Shown here one piece after another: positions 1-11,961 of a DNA stretch of 64,000 nt (position 1 is its first letter; each line of letters starts with the position of its first letter). The translations under genes were made by a program, and so were the position numbers. This DNA comes from Phytopythium helicoides (taxonomy: Eukaryota; Oomycota; Peronosporomycetes; Pythiales; Pythiaceae): NCBI GenBank assembly GCA_024867545.1, contig JANFNE010000033.1, forward strand, positions 248,001 to 312,000, written 5' to 3'. The notes below the pieces were generated by a model. The model saw only the letters and a program-made list of their open reading frames with translations, did not search any database and was not told the DNA's origin.

Positions 1-1381
1 AAAATTTTACTTCACTGTGCAGTAACCATATCAATAGGCAACTAAAGCAATTCAGAATTTTCATCGAAATAGAGGGCGAACCTGTTGGGCCGCAGTATTA
101 GATTGCAACTTTAACCCTTGTGGTGATGTTGGGGAATCAAAGATAGTGTTGCAGTTATCCGGAATTTGCATATTTTTATATTAAAAGTTACAAAGCGCGG
201 CTTATGCTAATTGGACGAAATTGATGATAAAATGGACATTGACGTATCATATGATTGGCAAAAATGCGAATTCTGAAAGTTTCTTTTTGGACAGTGCCAT
301 AAATGGATAAAAGACCGATGCTTCATAATCGACAAATTTCAAATGTTTTAGAAATGAAAAAGAACGATGGAGGTATTTCGTAAAATGGTAGAGGTGCGGA
401 TCAGTGAATCGTGAAAGATTTTGATTTATTTCGAGTCGCCATTTTAGTTCGCTAGGTACCACCCATTATCGTGAGCTATACGCCACGTTTTGTTGGTGTT
501 TGAGAAAACACCAGTCTGCGGGCATCAAAACCTGCAAACTCACTAATAACTAGTATTCGCACCTTAAAATCGATTAGAATAACCGTAATTCATCCACTCG
601 GACGCAGTTTGGCGACGCTCCTTCGAGACCTAGCCACCCGAGCAAACTGGTCGACAGTTCATGGCTGGCAAAAGCGCTTTGTCCTGTTTGTGAATATCGC
701 CGCAATTATGTCCATACATGAAAACAAATCGAAATTAGTGCAATTCTTTGCAAAATTGTATAGACAAAGAGGCTCCACCTAATATCGTATTTTGATGCTG
801 TATATTTAGATATTGTTCATCTATGGATTTATAGTCGCATATCATATTATAAGGGGCATCGTGCTGTTTTCACTAAAGAAATGTTGGGCAAATAAACTAG
901 TCGAAGCATGATATTCTTGCTGCGCATCCGAAGAATTACCGTGCAATCAAGATAAAAGGACATGAATGCGGTAATCCGTACAATTTTCTTGGTTAGCTCG
1001 TGCATCGCAAATTACACTCACATTCACGTAAAATCTGCAACAACACCTGGAAGAACTACCTAAATGAGGAAATCACGGTGAACGCTTGTCAATTGCACAC
1101 AGACTGAAGCGACATTTGATTTATGCAAGAATGATCTGGTAGCAACGCAGAATCGCAGCAAAAGAGTACGACAAAGAGCTTGAGTTCGACTCTAGGCGCG
1201 TGGATTGATCGAGAGTAAACAATATGTAGTACTTCGTTGTATTGATTGCATCAGTAATTATCCATCATGACCGATATCATTCAGAGTATCAACTGCTCCG
1301 CAGCCCCTCAAACCCGCAGACCGATGATCTTCTATCGCCGCCTTGGCGTCGCACGACTACAAGTGGTGGCCCCACATTTCT
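1..1381. other. AT-rich flank, no gene seen
   Basis: AT-rich sequence, much lower in GC than the array that follows. The only open frames are short, compositionally unremarkable and match nothing I recognise. No tRNA, terminal repeat or tandem motif was seen. The base composition changes near 1382, where homology to the tandem unit begins. Confidence 0.6.
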
Positions 1382-2051
1382 CCTGCCTCAGATCGCCAAC
1401 GCCGTCGACCAAGTCGAGATGACCGAGTCGTGGGATGCCGAAACGAAGCAAACCATCGCCTCACACATCATGCGCCAACTCTCAAGCATCTCCAACTCGC
1501 CAAACTCGTTGGACGCTGCGGACGCGCACCATTTACTTTCATCGTTGCACTTGGAGCCGGTTCGCGACTTCTCGGCTCCTCTCGCGACTCCCGACAAGTC
1601 CGAGAGCAAGCGTGACGTCAGCTACAACCATCACGGCGACAGCGGCAAACACAGCGACAGCGGCAACAGCATCCAGCGACTCGCCATGGCCAGCGCACTC
1701 ACGCGTCAGCTGGCCAGTTCCATGGGATGCAATAACATCTTTATCGCCACGGCGACTTCGCCATCATCATCATCATCATCATCACCGTCATCAAGCGCCA
1801 CTCGGGTCCACGCCGCCACGGACAAGTTCCACGTCTTCGATTCGACCCTCGGCGTTGTTCGCGAGTGCTCGGCCGTCGAGTGGGCGGCTCTGCTGGCCAG
1901 TGATGTTATGGACAGTGTTCGGAGTCCCGTGGTGGTGCGCGCGAGCGACCTGCGCCTGCTTGAGTGCTCGCTGCTGCGCTTTGAGGCCTCGTGCGTGGCC
2001 CGATCGAGCCTGACGGTCGTGCGTGCCGCCGACGGAGGCTTCTGGGTGTGA
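1382..2051 (+). pseudogene. 5'-truncated copy of the tandem PH-like gene
   Basis: Only the last ~220 codons remain, ending in the family C-terminus GGFWV and a TGA at 2049-2051. The N-terminal exon, the PH-like part and the SDL repeat are missing. Upstream sequence (1242-1381) is open in the same frame but shares nothing with the other copies, so it is flank read through by chance. This copy has seven serine codons in the poly-Ser run, SSMG before the CNN motif, and a C in the post-stop CCATACC, a combination shared with the third full copy (8994-10886). It is probably not functional. Confidence 0.85.
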
Positions 2052-2945
2052 GCGTCCGCACCAGTCCATACCTGTCTGTATCCAGGAGCAGTGCCAGCAC
2101 GAGAACTCGTGCTTCGAATGGATATCGGCACGCCAGAGGCAAGGCAAGGCAAGGCAGGACATGGCGAGACATGCCAGACCCATTGGCAGACCCATTGGTT
2201 CCGACACCTCGTAGCTTCTGTGTGTATGTGTGTGTTTGTGCGCGTGCGTAGGTAGCTTGTTCGTTTTTATTCATTTATTTATTGATGATCACAAAAGTAG
2301 CAGCATACCACCCTCATTATCCCATCTCGCTTCTACCCGTCGTCGTGAAAGTGACGCCAACACAAACGCTGACGCCGACGCCGACGCCGACCCCGTAGCA
2401 TGATGGATCCGTATTCCGTCCATCATGCTCCAAAAGCAGCATCCCACTGGGAAGCCTCGAGCATATGGTTTGCTTCAAGGTCGGACCACGACCAACAGCC
2501 ACACTACGAACAGCAACAGCCATCTGTCTTACACGAACAAACACGCAGTACGGACACAGCGAGCATCATCACATCACACGTGGTGGCTGTTGTGGACTGT
2601 GACGGTACATCTTTCTTGTATCCAGTGTGTATAGTCAGTACGTTGCCGTTACCGTTGACGTTGAAGTCGCCCCATCCCCCTCGACAGCACAAGCAATACA
2701 TCCACGAAGGGAGGGAGGCGCTACAACGTGTTGCGGGACAGAGGTCAAGGCCAAGCGAGGCTTGATCCGATGACCAGAAGACTCCCATACAAGAAGGAGA
2801 GATACCGGTCACGCTCTTATTCGTTTCTTGTCCGTCACAAAAGAGTCTCACGGGGTACTCAAGACACTGCCATGACCCTTTCCAACCAGGACACGTGCTC
2901 TTCGCGCCAACAGAGAAGTAAAACCTCAGTAACCGAGCCAATTTC

Positions 2946-2961
2946 CATCACTTTTCAATTC
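2946..2961 (+). promoter_or_regulatory. Candidate Inr+FPR core promoter of the tandem gene
   Basis: The 16-mer catcacttttcaattc matches about 12 of 16 positions of the Inr plus flanking promoter region described for oomycete genes (TCATTYYNCAWTTT core). It lies 181 bp upstream of the ATG at 3127. The same element is present 181 bp upstream of each full copy, starting at 5884, 8813, 11781, 14719, 17657, 20595 and 23569. Consensus recalled from knowledge; transcription start inferred. Confidence 0.5.
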
Positions 2962-3126
2962 GAAAGTGCGTAAAACCTTGACCCTAGACTGGACCGCGGT
3001 CACTTCGAGATCTCCCAAGCTCCGCGCAAGCCAAGCCTCACGCTCGGAACCCGCTCTCTCCAGCTCTCGCTCGCTCTCTCGCCGGTCCTCTTACTCCACA
3101 CGGACCAACAAGACGACGAGACTGCC

Positions 3127-4989
3127 ATGAACTTCACGCACTCCGTCAACGTCAGTGCCAGCGTCAGCGCCAACGCCCACGGCGTCGCCTGCGTCTCTCT
3201 GTGCGGACACCTCAAGCTCCAGACGCTTGGTCTGTTATGGTACGATCCGTTCGCTTTTTCCCTTCCGTTCTGTGTGCGCTCGATGAGCTCGCCTTGCATG
3301 TACGGACGAGTGGATCAGGTGTGCTGACACGCGCGTTCTCTCTTTCTCTCTTTCTCTCGCGTCGATCGTGTCGTTAGGCGCCGCACGGCCGTCAGCCTCG
3401 AGCTCCCGACCGCCACGGACAGCGCTACCGCGCTCGTGGTCGACCGCGCGGACATGCTGGGCCTCGGCGCACGCATGATCACCATCCCACTCGGCTGTCG
3501 CCAGCACCGCGTGCGTTTGCTGACGGACAGCCGCCGCCGCGACCGCAAGACGCACACCTTCACGCTCGAGTACTCGGGCGAGTGCTCTCGTGAGTGCTCC
3601 CGTGAGTGCTCTGGCGGTTCCAGCTGCAAGCAAAAGAAGCCGGTGACGCTCAAGGAGATGAAGAAGGTGAAGAAGCACGCAGCCACTAGTGCGAGCGCAA
3701 CTGCGAAGCCGCACCACCTGCGTCTGCGCCTACGTCTGCGTGCCTCGAGCGAGGACGAGTACGACACGTGGACGAACGCCATCGTCGATGCCATGGAGAG
3801 CGCCACCGAGATCAACAAGATCAACAACGCCTCCTCAAGTGCCTCGACTACAGTCGTAGACAACGGCGACGACAGCATCAAGATTTGCTGCCACCCCGAT
3901 ATTGCCGAGTCGCATCGCGCCAGCGTGTGCAGCAGCAGCGCCGGCACACAGCGCAGTTCTGTGAGCTCGGTCGACTTGAGCGACTTGAGCGACTTGAGCG
4001 ACTTGAGCGACTTGAACGACTTGAACGACTTGAGTGACTTGAACGACCTGGACGTCGACTGCAGCGACATCGATGACAGCGAGTGCTACGAATACTGCGA
4101 GATCCATGACATGGATGACTACGACTTCGATGACGACCTCAGCCTCTGCTCGGACATGGAGGACGACGTCAACATGGACTCTCTCGTCGACATGAATACC
4201 ATCGAGAGCTGCTGCAGTAGCGGCTGTGAGGTCCAAGAGACTCCATGTGCAACCAACAGCGACATCGACATCGAAAGCGAAAGCGACGTGTGTGCTGCGT
4301 CACTCACTCGGTCCGCGCGCGTCCTGCGTCAGGTCGCCAACGCCGTCGACCAAGTCGAGATGACCGAGTCGTGGGATGCCGAAACGAAGCAAACCATCGC
4401 CTCACACATCATGCGCCAACTCTCAAGCATCTCCAACTCGCCAAACTCGTTGGACGCTGCGGACGCGCACCATTTACTTTCATCGTTGCACTTGGAGCCG
4501 GTTCGCGACTTCTCGGCTCCTCTCGCGACTCCCGACAAGTCCGAGAGCAAGCGTGACGTCAGCTACAACCATCACGGCGACAGCGGCAAACACAGCGACA
4601 GCGGCAACAGCATCCAGCGACTCGCCATGGCCAGCGCACTCACGCGTCAGCTGGCCAGTTCCACGGGATGCAATAACATCTTTATCGCCACGGCGACTTC
4701 GCCATCATCATCATCATCATCACCGTCATCAAGCGCCACTCGGGTCCACGCCGCCACGGACAAGTTCCACGTCTTCGATTCGACCCTCGGCGTTGTTCGC
4801 GAGTGCTCGGCCGTCGAGTGGGCGGCTCTGCTGGCCAGTGATGTTATGGACAGTGTTCGGAGTCCCGTGGTGGTGCGCGCGAGCGACCTGCGCCTGCTTG
4901 AGTGCTCGCTGCTGCGCTTTGAGGCCTCGTGCGTGGCCCGATCGAGCCTGACGGTCGTGCGTGCCGCCGACGGAGGCTTCTGGGTGTGA
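3127..4989 (+). CDS. Tandem PH-like acidic Ser/Asp-rich protein, full copy 1
   Basis: Two exons are inferred: 3127-3239 and 3378-4989, giving 574 aa. The intron (3240-3377) starts GTACGA, has a branch-like CTGAC at 3324-3328, a long CT tract and a TTAG end. A second donor at 3234 would keep the same frame. The long exon-2 frame has no ATG near its start, which is why the ATG at 3127 is chosen. Residues ~25-180 resemble a pleckstrin-homology fold: a GHLKLQ-like first strand, basic central strands, and a final helix DEYDTWTNAIVDAM with its tryptophan at ~169. An SDL/NDL repeat (~238-262), an Asp/Glu-rich stretch and a poly-Ser run follow. No signal peptide or membrane segment was seen. A lipid-binding or scaffold role is inference. 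This copy reads MNFTHS where the others read MNSTHS. Confidence 0.65.
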
Positions 4990-6064
4990 GCGTCCGCACC
5001 AGTTCATACCTGTCTGTATCCAGGAGCAGTGCCAGCACGAGAACTCGTGCTTCGAATGGATATCGGCACGCCAGAGGCAAGGCAAGGCAAGGCAGGACAT
5101 GGCGAGACATGCCAGACCCATTGGCAGACCCATTGGTTCCGACACCTCGTAGCTTCTGTGTGTATGTGTGTGTTTGTGCGCGTGCGTAGGTAGCTTGTTC
5201 GTTTTTATTCATTTATTTATTGATGATCACAAAAGTAGCAGCATACCACCCTCATTATCCCATCTCGCTTCTACCCGTCGTCGTGAAAGTGACGCCAACA
5301 CAAACGCTGACGCCGACGCCGACGCCGACCCCGTAGCATGATGGATCCGTATTCCGTCCATCATGCTCCAAAAGCAGCATCCCACTGGGAAGGCTCGAGC
5401 ATATGGTTTGCTTCAAGGTCGGACCACGACCAACAGCCACACTACGAACAGCAACAGCCATCTGTCTTACACGAACAAACACGCAGTACGGACACAGCGA
5501 GCATCATCACATCACACGTGGTGGCTGTTGTGGACTGTGACGGTACATCTTTCTTGTATCCAGTGTGTATAGTCAGTACGTTGCCGTTACCGTTGACGTT
5601 GAAGTCGCCCCATCCCCCTCGACAGCACAAGCAATACATCCACGAAGGGAGGGAGGCGCTACAACGTGTTGCGGGACAGAGGTCAAGGCCAAGCGAGGCT
5701 TGATCCGATGACCAGAAGACTCCCATACAAGAAGGAGAGATACCGGTCACGCTCTTATTCGTTTCTTGTCCGTCACAAAAGAGTCTCACGGGGTACTCAA
5801 GACACTGCCATGACCCTTTCCAACCAGGACACGTGCTCTTCGCGCCAACAGAGAAGTAAAACCTCAGTAACCGAGCCAATTTCCATCACTTTTCAATTCG
5901 AAAGTGCGTAAAACCTTGACCCTAGACTGGACCGCGGTCACTTCGAGATCTCCCAAGCTCCGCGCAAGCCAAGCCTCACGCTCGGAACCCGCTCTCTCCA
6001 GCTCTCGCTCGCTCTCTCGCCGGTCCTCTTACTCCACACGGACCAACAAGACGACGAGACTGCC

Positions 6065-7918
6065 ATGAACTCCACGCACTCCGTCAACGTCAGTGCCAGC
6101 GTCAGCGCCAACGCCCACGGCGTCGCCTGCGTCTCTCTGTGCGGACACCTCAAGCTCCAGACGCTTGGTCTGTTATGGTACGATCCGTTCGCTTTTTCCC
6201 TTCCGTTCTGTGTGCGCTCGATGAGCTCGCCTTGCATGTACGGACGAGTGGATCAGGTGTGCTGACACGCGCGTTCTCTCTTTCTCTCTTTCTCTCGCGT
6301 CGATCGTGTCGTTAGGCGCCGCACGGCCGTCAGCCTCGAGCTCCCGACCGCCACGGACAGCGCTACCGCGCTCGTGGTCGACCGCGCGGACATGCTGGGC
6401 CTCGGCGCACGCATGATCACCATCCCACTCGGCTGTCGCCAGCACCGCGTGCGTTTGCTGACGGACAGCCGCCGCCGCGACCGCAAGACGCACACCTTCA
6501 CGCTCGAGTACTCGGGCGAGTGCTCTCGTGAGTGCTCCCGTGAGTGCTCTGGCGGTTCCAGCTGCAAGCAAAAGAAGCCGGTGACGCTCAAGGAGATGAA
6601 GAAGGTGAAGAAGCACGCAGCCACTAGTGCGAGCGCAACTGCGAAGCCGCACCACCTGCGTCTGCGCCTACGTCTGCGTGCCTCGAGCGAGGACGAGTAC
6701 GACACGTGGACGAACGCCATCGTCGATGCCATGGAGAGCGCCACCGAGATCAACAAGATCAACAACGCCTCCTCAAGTGCCTCGACTACAGTCGTAGACA
6801 ACGGCGACGACAGCATCAAGATTTGCTGCCACCCCGATATTGCCGAGTCGCATCGCGCCAGCGTGTGCAGCAGCAGCGCCGGCACACAGCGCAGTTCTGT
6901 GAGCTCGGTCGACTTGAGCGACTTGAGCGACTTGAGCGACTTGAACGACTTGAACGACTTGAGTGACTTGAACGACCTGGACGTCGACTGCAGCGACATC
7001 GATGACAGCGAGTGCTACGAATACTGCGAGATCCATGACATGGATGACTACGACTTCGATGACGACCTCAGCCTCTGCTCGGACATGGAGGACGACGTCA
7101 ACATGGACTCTCTCGTCGACATGAATACCATCGAGAGCTGCTGCAGTAGCGGCTGTGAGGTCCAAGAGACTCCATGTGCAACCAACAGCGACATCGACAT
7201 CGAAAGCGAAAGCGACGTGTGTGCTGCGTCACTCACTCGGTCCGCGCGCGTCCTGCGTCAGGTCGCCAACGCCGTCGACCAAGTCGAGATGACCGAGTCG
7301 TGGGATGCCGAAACGAAGCAAACCATCGCCTCACACATCATGCGCCAACTCTCAAGCATCTCCAACTCGCCAAACTCGTTGGACGCTGCGGACGCGCACC
7401 ATTTACTTTCATCGTTGCACTTGGAGCCGGTTCGCGACTTCTCGGCTCCTCTCGCGACTCCCGACAAGTCCGAGAGCAAGCGTGACGTCAGCTACAACCA
7501 TCACGGCGACAGCGGCAAACACAGCGACAGCGGCAACAGCATCCAGCGACTCGCCATGGCCAGCGCACTCACGCGTCAGCTGGCCAGTTCCATGGGATGC
7601 AATAACATCTTTATCGCCACGGCGACTTCGCCATCATCATCATCATCATCACCGTCATCAAGCGCCACTCGGGTCCACGCCGCCACGGACAAGTTCCACG
7701 TCTTCGATTCGACCCTCGGCGTTGTTCGCGAGTGCTCGGCCGTCGAGTGGGCGGCTCTGCTGGCCAGTGATGTTATGGACAGTGTTCGGAGTCCCGTGGT
7801 GGTGCGCGCGAGCGACCTGCGCCTGCTTGAGTGCTCGCTGCTGCGCTTTGAGGCCTCGTGCGTGGCCCGATCGAGCCTGACGGTCGTGCGTGCCGCCGAC
7901 GGAGGCTTCTGGGTGTGA
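6065..7918 (+). CDS. Tandem PH-like acidic protein, full copy 2
   Basis: 571 aa if spliced as 6065-6177 plus 6316-7918. It has the shortest SDL minisatellite of the array (three SDL units before the NDL units), accounting for its 9-bp shorter period. It carries SSMG before the CNN motif, like the truncated first copy and copy 3, but six serine codons rather than seven. The frame is intact from the ATG to the shared GGFWV stop. Confidence 0.63.
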
Positions 7919-8993
7919 GCGTCCGCACCAGTTCATACCTGTCTGTATCCAGGAGCAGTGCCAGCACGAGAACTCGTGCTTCGAATGGATATCGGCACGC
8001 CAGAGGCAAGGCAAGGCAAGGCAGGACATGGCGAGACATGCCAGACCCATTGGCAGACCCATTGGTTCCGACACCTCGTAGCTTCTGTGTGTATGTGTGT
8101 GTTTGTGCGCGTGCGTAGGTAGCTTGTTCGTTTTTATTCATTTATTTATTGATGATCACAAAAGTAGCAGCATACCACCCTCATTATCCCATCTCGCTTC
8201 TACCCGTCGTCGTGAAAGTGACGCCAACACAAACGCTGACGCCGACGCCGACGCCGACCCCGTAGCATGATGGATCCGTATTCCGTCCATCATGCTCCAA
8301 AAGCAGCATCCCACTGGGAAGCCTCGAGCATATGGTTTGCTTCAAGGTCGGACCACGACCAACAGCCACACTACGAACAGCAACAGCCATCTGTCTTACA
8401 CGAACAAACACGCAGTACGGACACAGCGAGCATCATCACATCACACGTGGTGGCTGTTGTGGACTGTGACGGTACATCTTTCTTGTATCCAGTGTGTATA
8501 GTCAGTACGTTGCCGTTACCGTTGACGTTGAAGTCGCCCCATCCCCCTCGACAGCACAAGCAATACATCCACGAAGGGAGGGAGGCGCTACAACGTGTTG
8601 CGGGACAGAGGTCAAGGCCAAGCGAGGCTTGATCCGATGACCAGAAGACTCCCATACAAGAAGGAGAGATACCGGTCACGCTCTTATTCGTTTCTTGTCC
8701 GTCACAAAAGAGTCTCACGGGGTACTCAAGACACTGCCATGACCCTTTCCAACCAGGACACGTGCTCTTCGCGCCAACAGAGAAGTAAAACCTCAGTAAC
8801 CGAGCCAATTTCCATCACTTTTCAATTCGAAAGTGCGTAAAACCTTGACCCTAGACTGGACCGCGGTCACTTCGAGATCTCCCAAGCTCCGCGCAAGCCA
8901 AGCCTCACGCTCGGAACCCGCTCTCTCCAGCTCTCGCTCGCTCTCTCGCCGGTCCTCTTACTCCACACGGACCAACAAGACGACGAGACTGCC

Positions 8994-10886
8994 ATGAACT
9001 CCACGCACTCCGTCAACGTCAGTGCCAGCGTCAGCGCCAACGCCCACGGCGTCGCCTGCGTCTCTCTGTGCGGACACCTCAAGCTCCAGACGCTTGGTCT
9101 GTTATGGTACGATCCGTTCGCTTTTTCCCTTCCGTTCTGTGTGCGCTCGATGAGCTCGCCTTGCATGTACGGACGAGTGGATCAGGTGTGCTGACACGCG
9201 CGTTCTCTCTTTCTCTCTTTCTCTCGCGTCGATCGTGTCGTTAGGCGCCGCACGGCCGTCAGCCTCGAGCTCCCGACCGCCACGGACAGCGCTACCGCGC
9301 TCGTGGTCGACCGCGCGGACATGCTGGGCCTCGGCGCACGCATGATCACCATCCCACTCGGCTGTCGCCAGCACCGCGTGCGTTTGCTGACGGACAGCCG
9401 CCGCCAGCACCGCGTGCGTTTGCTGACGGACAGCCGCCGCCGCGACCGCAAGACGCACACCTTCACGCTCGAGTACTCGGGCGAGTGCTCTCGTGAGTGC
9501 TCCCGTGAGTGCTCTGGCGGTTCCAGCTGCAAGCAAAAGAAGCCGGTGACGCTCAAGGAGATGAAGAAGGTGAAGAAGCACGCAGCCACTAGTGCGAGCG
9601 CAACTGCGAAGCCGCACCACCTGCGTCTGCGCCTACGTCTGCGTGCCTCGAGCGAGGACGAGTACGACACGTGGACGAACGCCATCGTCGATGCCATGGA
9701 GAGCGCCACCGAGATCAACAAGATCAACAACGCCTCCTCAAGTGCCTCGACTACAGTCGTAGACAACGGCGACGACAGCATCAAGATTTGCTGCCACCCC
9801 GATATTGCCGAGTCGCATCGCGCCAGCGTGTGCAGCAGCAGCGCCGGCACACAGCGCAGTTCTGTGAGCTCGGTCGACTTGAGCGACTTGAGCGACTTGA
9901 GCGACTTGAGCGACTTGAACGACTTGAGTGACTTGAACGACCTGGACGTCGACTGCAGCGACATCGATGACAGCGAGTGCTACGAATACTGCGAGATCCA
10001 TGACATGGATGACTACGACTTCGATGACGACCTCAGCCTCTGCTCGGACATGGAGGACGACGTCAACATGGACTCTCTCGTCGACATGAATACCATCGAG
10101 AGCTGCTGCAGTAGCGGCTGTGAGGTCCAAGAGACTCCATGTGCAACCAACAGCGACATCGACATCGAAAGCGAAAGCGACGTGTGTGCTGCGTCACTCA
10201 CTCGGTCCGCGCGCGTCCTGCGTCAGGTCGCCAACGCCGTCGACCAAGTCGAGATGACCGAGTCGTGGGATGCCGAAACGAAGCAAACCATCGCCTCACA
10301 CATCATGCGCCAACTCTCAAGCATCTCCAACTCGCCAAACTCGTTGGACGCTGCGGACGCGCACCATTTACTTTCATCGTTGCACTTGGAGCCGGTTCGC
10401 GACTTCTCGGCTCCTCTCGCGACTCCCGACAAGTCCGAGAGCAAGCGTGACGTCAGCTACAACCATCACGGCGACAGCGGCAAACACAGCGACAGCGGCA
10501 ACAGCATCCAGCGACTCGCCATGGCCAGCGCACTCACGCGTCAGCTGGCCAGTTCCATGGGATGCAATAACATCTTTATCGCCACGGCGACTTCGCCATC
10601 ATCATCATCATCATCATCACCGTCATCAAGCGCCACTCGGGTCCACGCCGCCACGGACAAGTTCCACGTCTTCGATTCGACCCTCGGCGTTGTTCGCGAG
10701 TGCTCGGCCGTCGAGTGGGCGGCTCTGCTGGCCAGTGATGTTATGGACAGTGTTCGGAGTCCCGTGGTGGTGCGCGCGAGCGACCTGCGCCTGCTTGAGT
10801 GCTCGCTGCTGCGCTTTGAGGCCTCGTGCGTGGCCCGATCGAGCCTGACGGTCGTGCGTGCCGCCGACGGAGGCTTCTGGGTGTGA
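8994..10886 (+). CDS. Tandem PH-like acidic protein, full copy 3 with internal duplication
   Basis: 584 aa if spliced as 8994-9106 plus 9245-10886. A 36-bp direct duplication in the PH-like part (about 9366-9437) repeats the 12 residues QHRVRLLTDSRR in frame, inside what would be a strand-loop-strand region; this could alter the fold. It has four SDL units and seven serines in the poly-Ser run. The 3' half shares its diagnostic bases with the truncated copy at the left edge of the array. Confidence 0.63.
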
Positions 10887-11961
10887 GCGTCCGCACCAGT
10901 CCATACCTGTCTGTATCCAGGAGCAGTGCCAGCACGAGAACTCGTGCTTCGAATGGATATCGGCACGCCAGAGGCAAGGCAAGGCAAGGCAGGACATGGC
11001 GAGACATGCCAGACCCATTGGCAGACCCATTGGTTCCGACACCTCGTAGCTTCTGTGTGTATGTGTGTGTTTGTGCGCGTGCGTAGGTAGCTTGTTCGTT
11101 TTTATTCATTTATTTATTGATGATCACAAAAGTAGCAGCATACCACCCTCATTATCCCATCTCGCTTCTACCCGTCGTCGTGAAAGTGACGCCAACACAA
11201 ACGCTGACGCCGACGCCGACGCCGACCCCGTAGCATGATGGATCCGTATTCCGTCCATCATGCTCCAAAAGCAGCATCCCACTGGGAAGCCTCGAGCATA
11301 TGGTTTGCTTCAAGGTCGGACCACGACCAACAGCCACACTACGAACAGCAACAGCCATCTGTCTTACACGAACAAACACGCAGTACGGACACAGCGAGCA
11401 TCATCACATCACACGTGGTGGCTGTTGTGGACTGTGACGGTACATCTTTCTTGTATCCAGTGTGTATAGTCAGTACGTTGCCGTTACCGTTGACGTTGAA
11501 GTCGCCCCATCCCCCTCGACAGCACAAGCAATACATCCACGAAGGGAGGGAGGCGCTACAACGTGTTGCGGGACAGAGGTCAAGGCCAAGCGAGGCTTGA
11601 TCCGATGACCAGAAGACTCCCATACAAGAAGGAGAGATACCGGTCACGCTCTTATTCGTTTCTTGTCCGTCACAAAAGAGTCTCACGGGGTACTCAAGAC
11701 ACTGCCATGACCCTTTCCAACCAGGACACGTGCTCTTCGCGCCAACAGAGAAGTAAAACCTCAGTAACCGAGCCAATTTCCATCACTTTTCAATTCGAAA
11801 GTGCGTAAAACCTTGACCCTAGACTGGACCGCGGTCACTTCGAGATCTCCCAAGCTCCGCGCAAGCCAAGCCTCACGCTCGGAACCCGCTCTCTCCAGCT
11901 CTCGCTCGCTCTCTCGCCGGTCCTCTTACTCCACACGGACCAACAAGACGACGAGACTGCC

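Noticed and set aside
2400..2765. 121-codon frame between tandem genes, present in all copies
   Set aside because: Conserved only because the whole unit is; overlapping frames are equally conserved, there is no domain, and a minus frame of similar length overlaps it.
3315..4070. Long minus-strand frame (about 250 codons) opposite every copy of the tandem gene
   Set aside because: It is antisense to the PH-like coding exon and open because of strong GC3 and the 9-bp repeat. It lacks a domain and its product is low-complexity (KSL and R runs).
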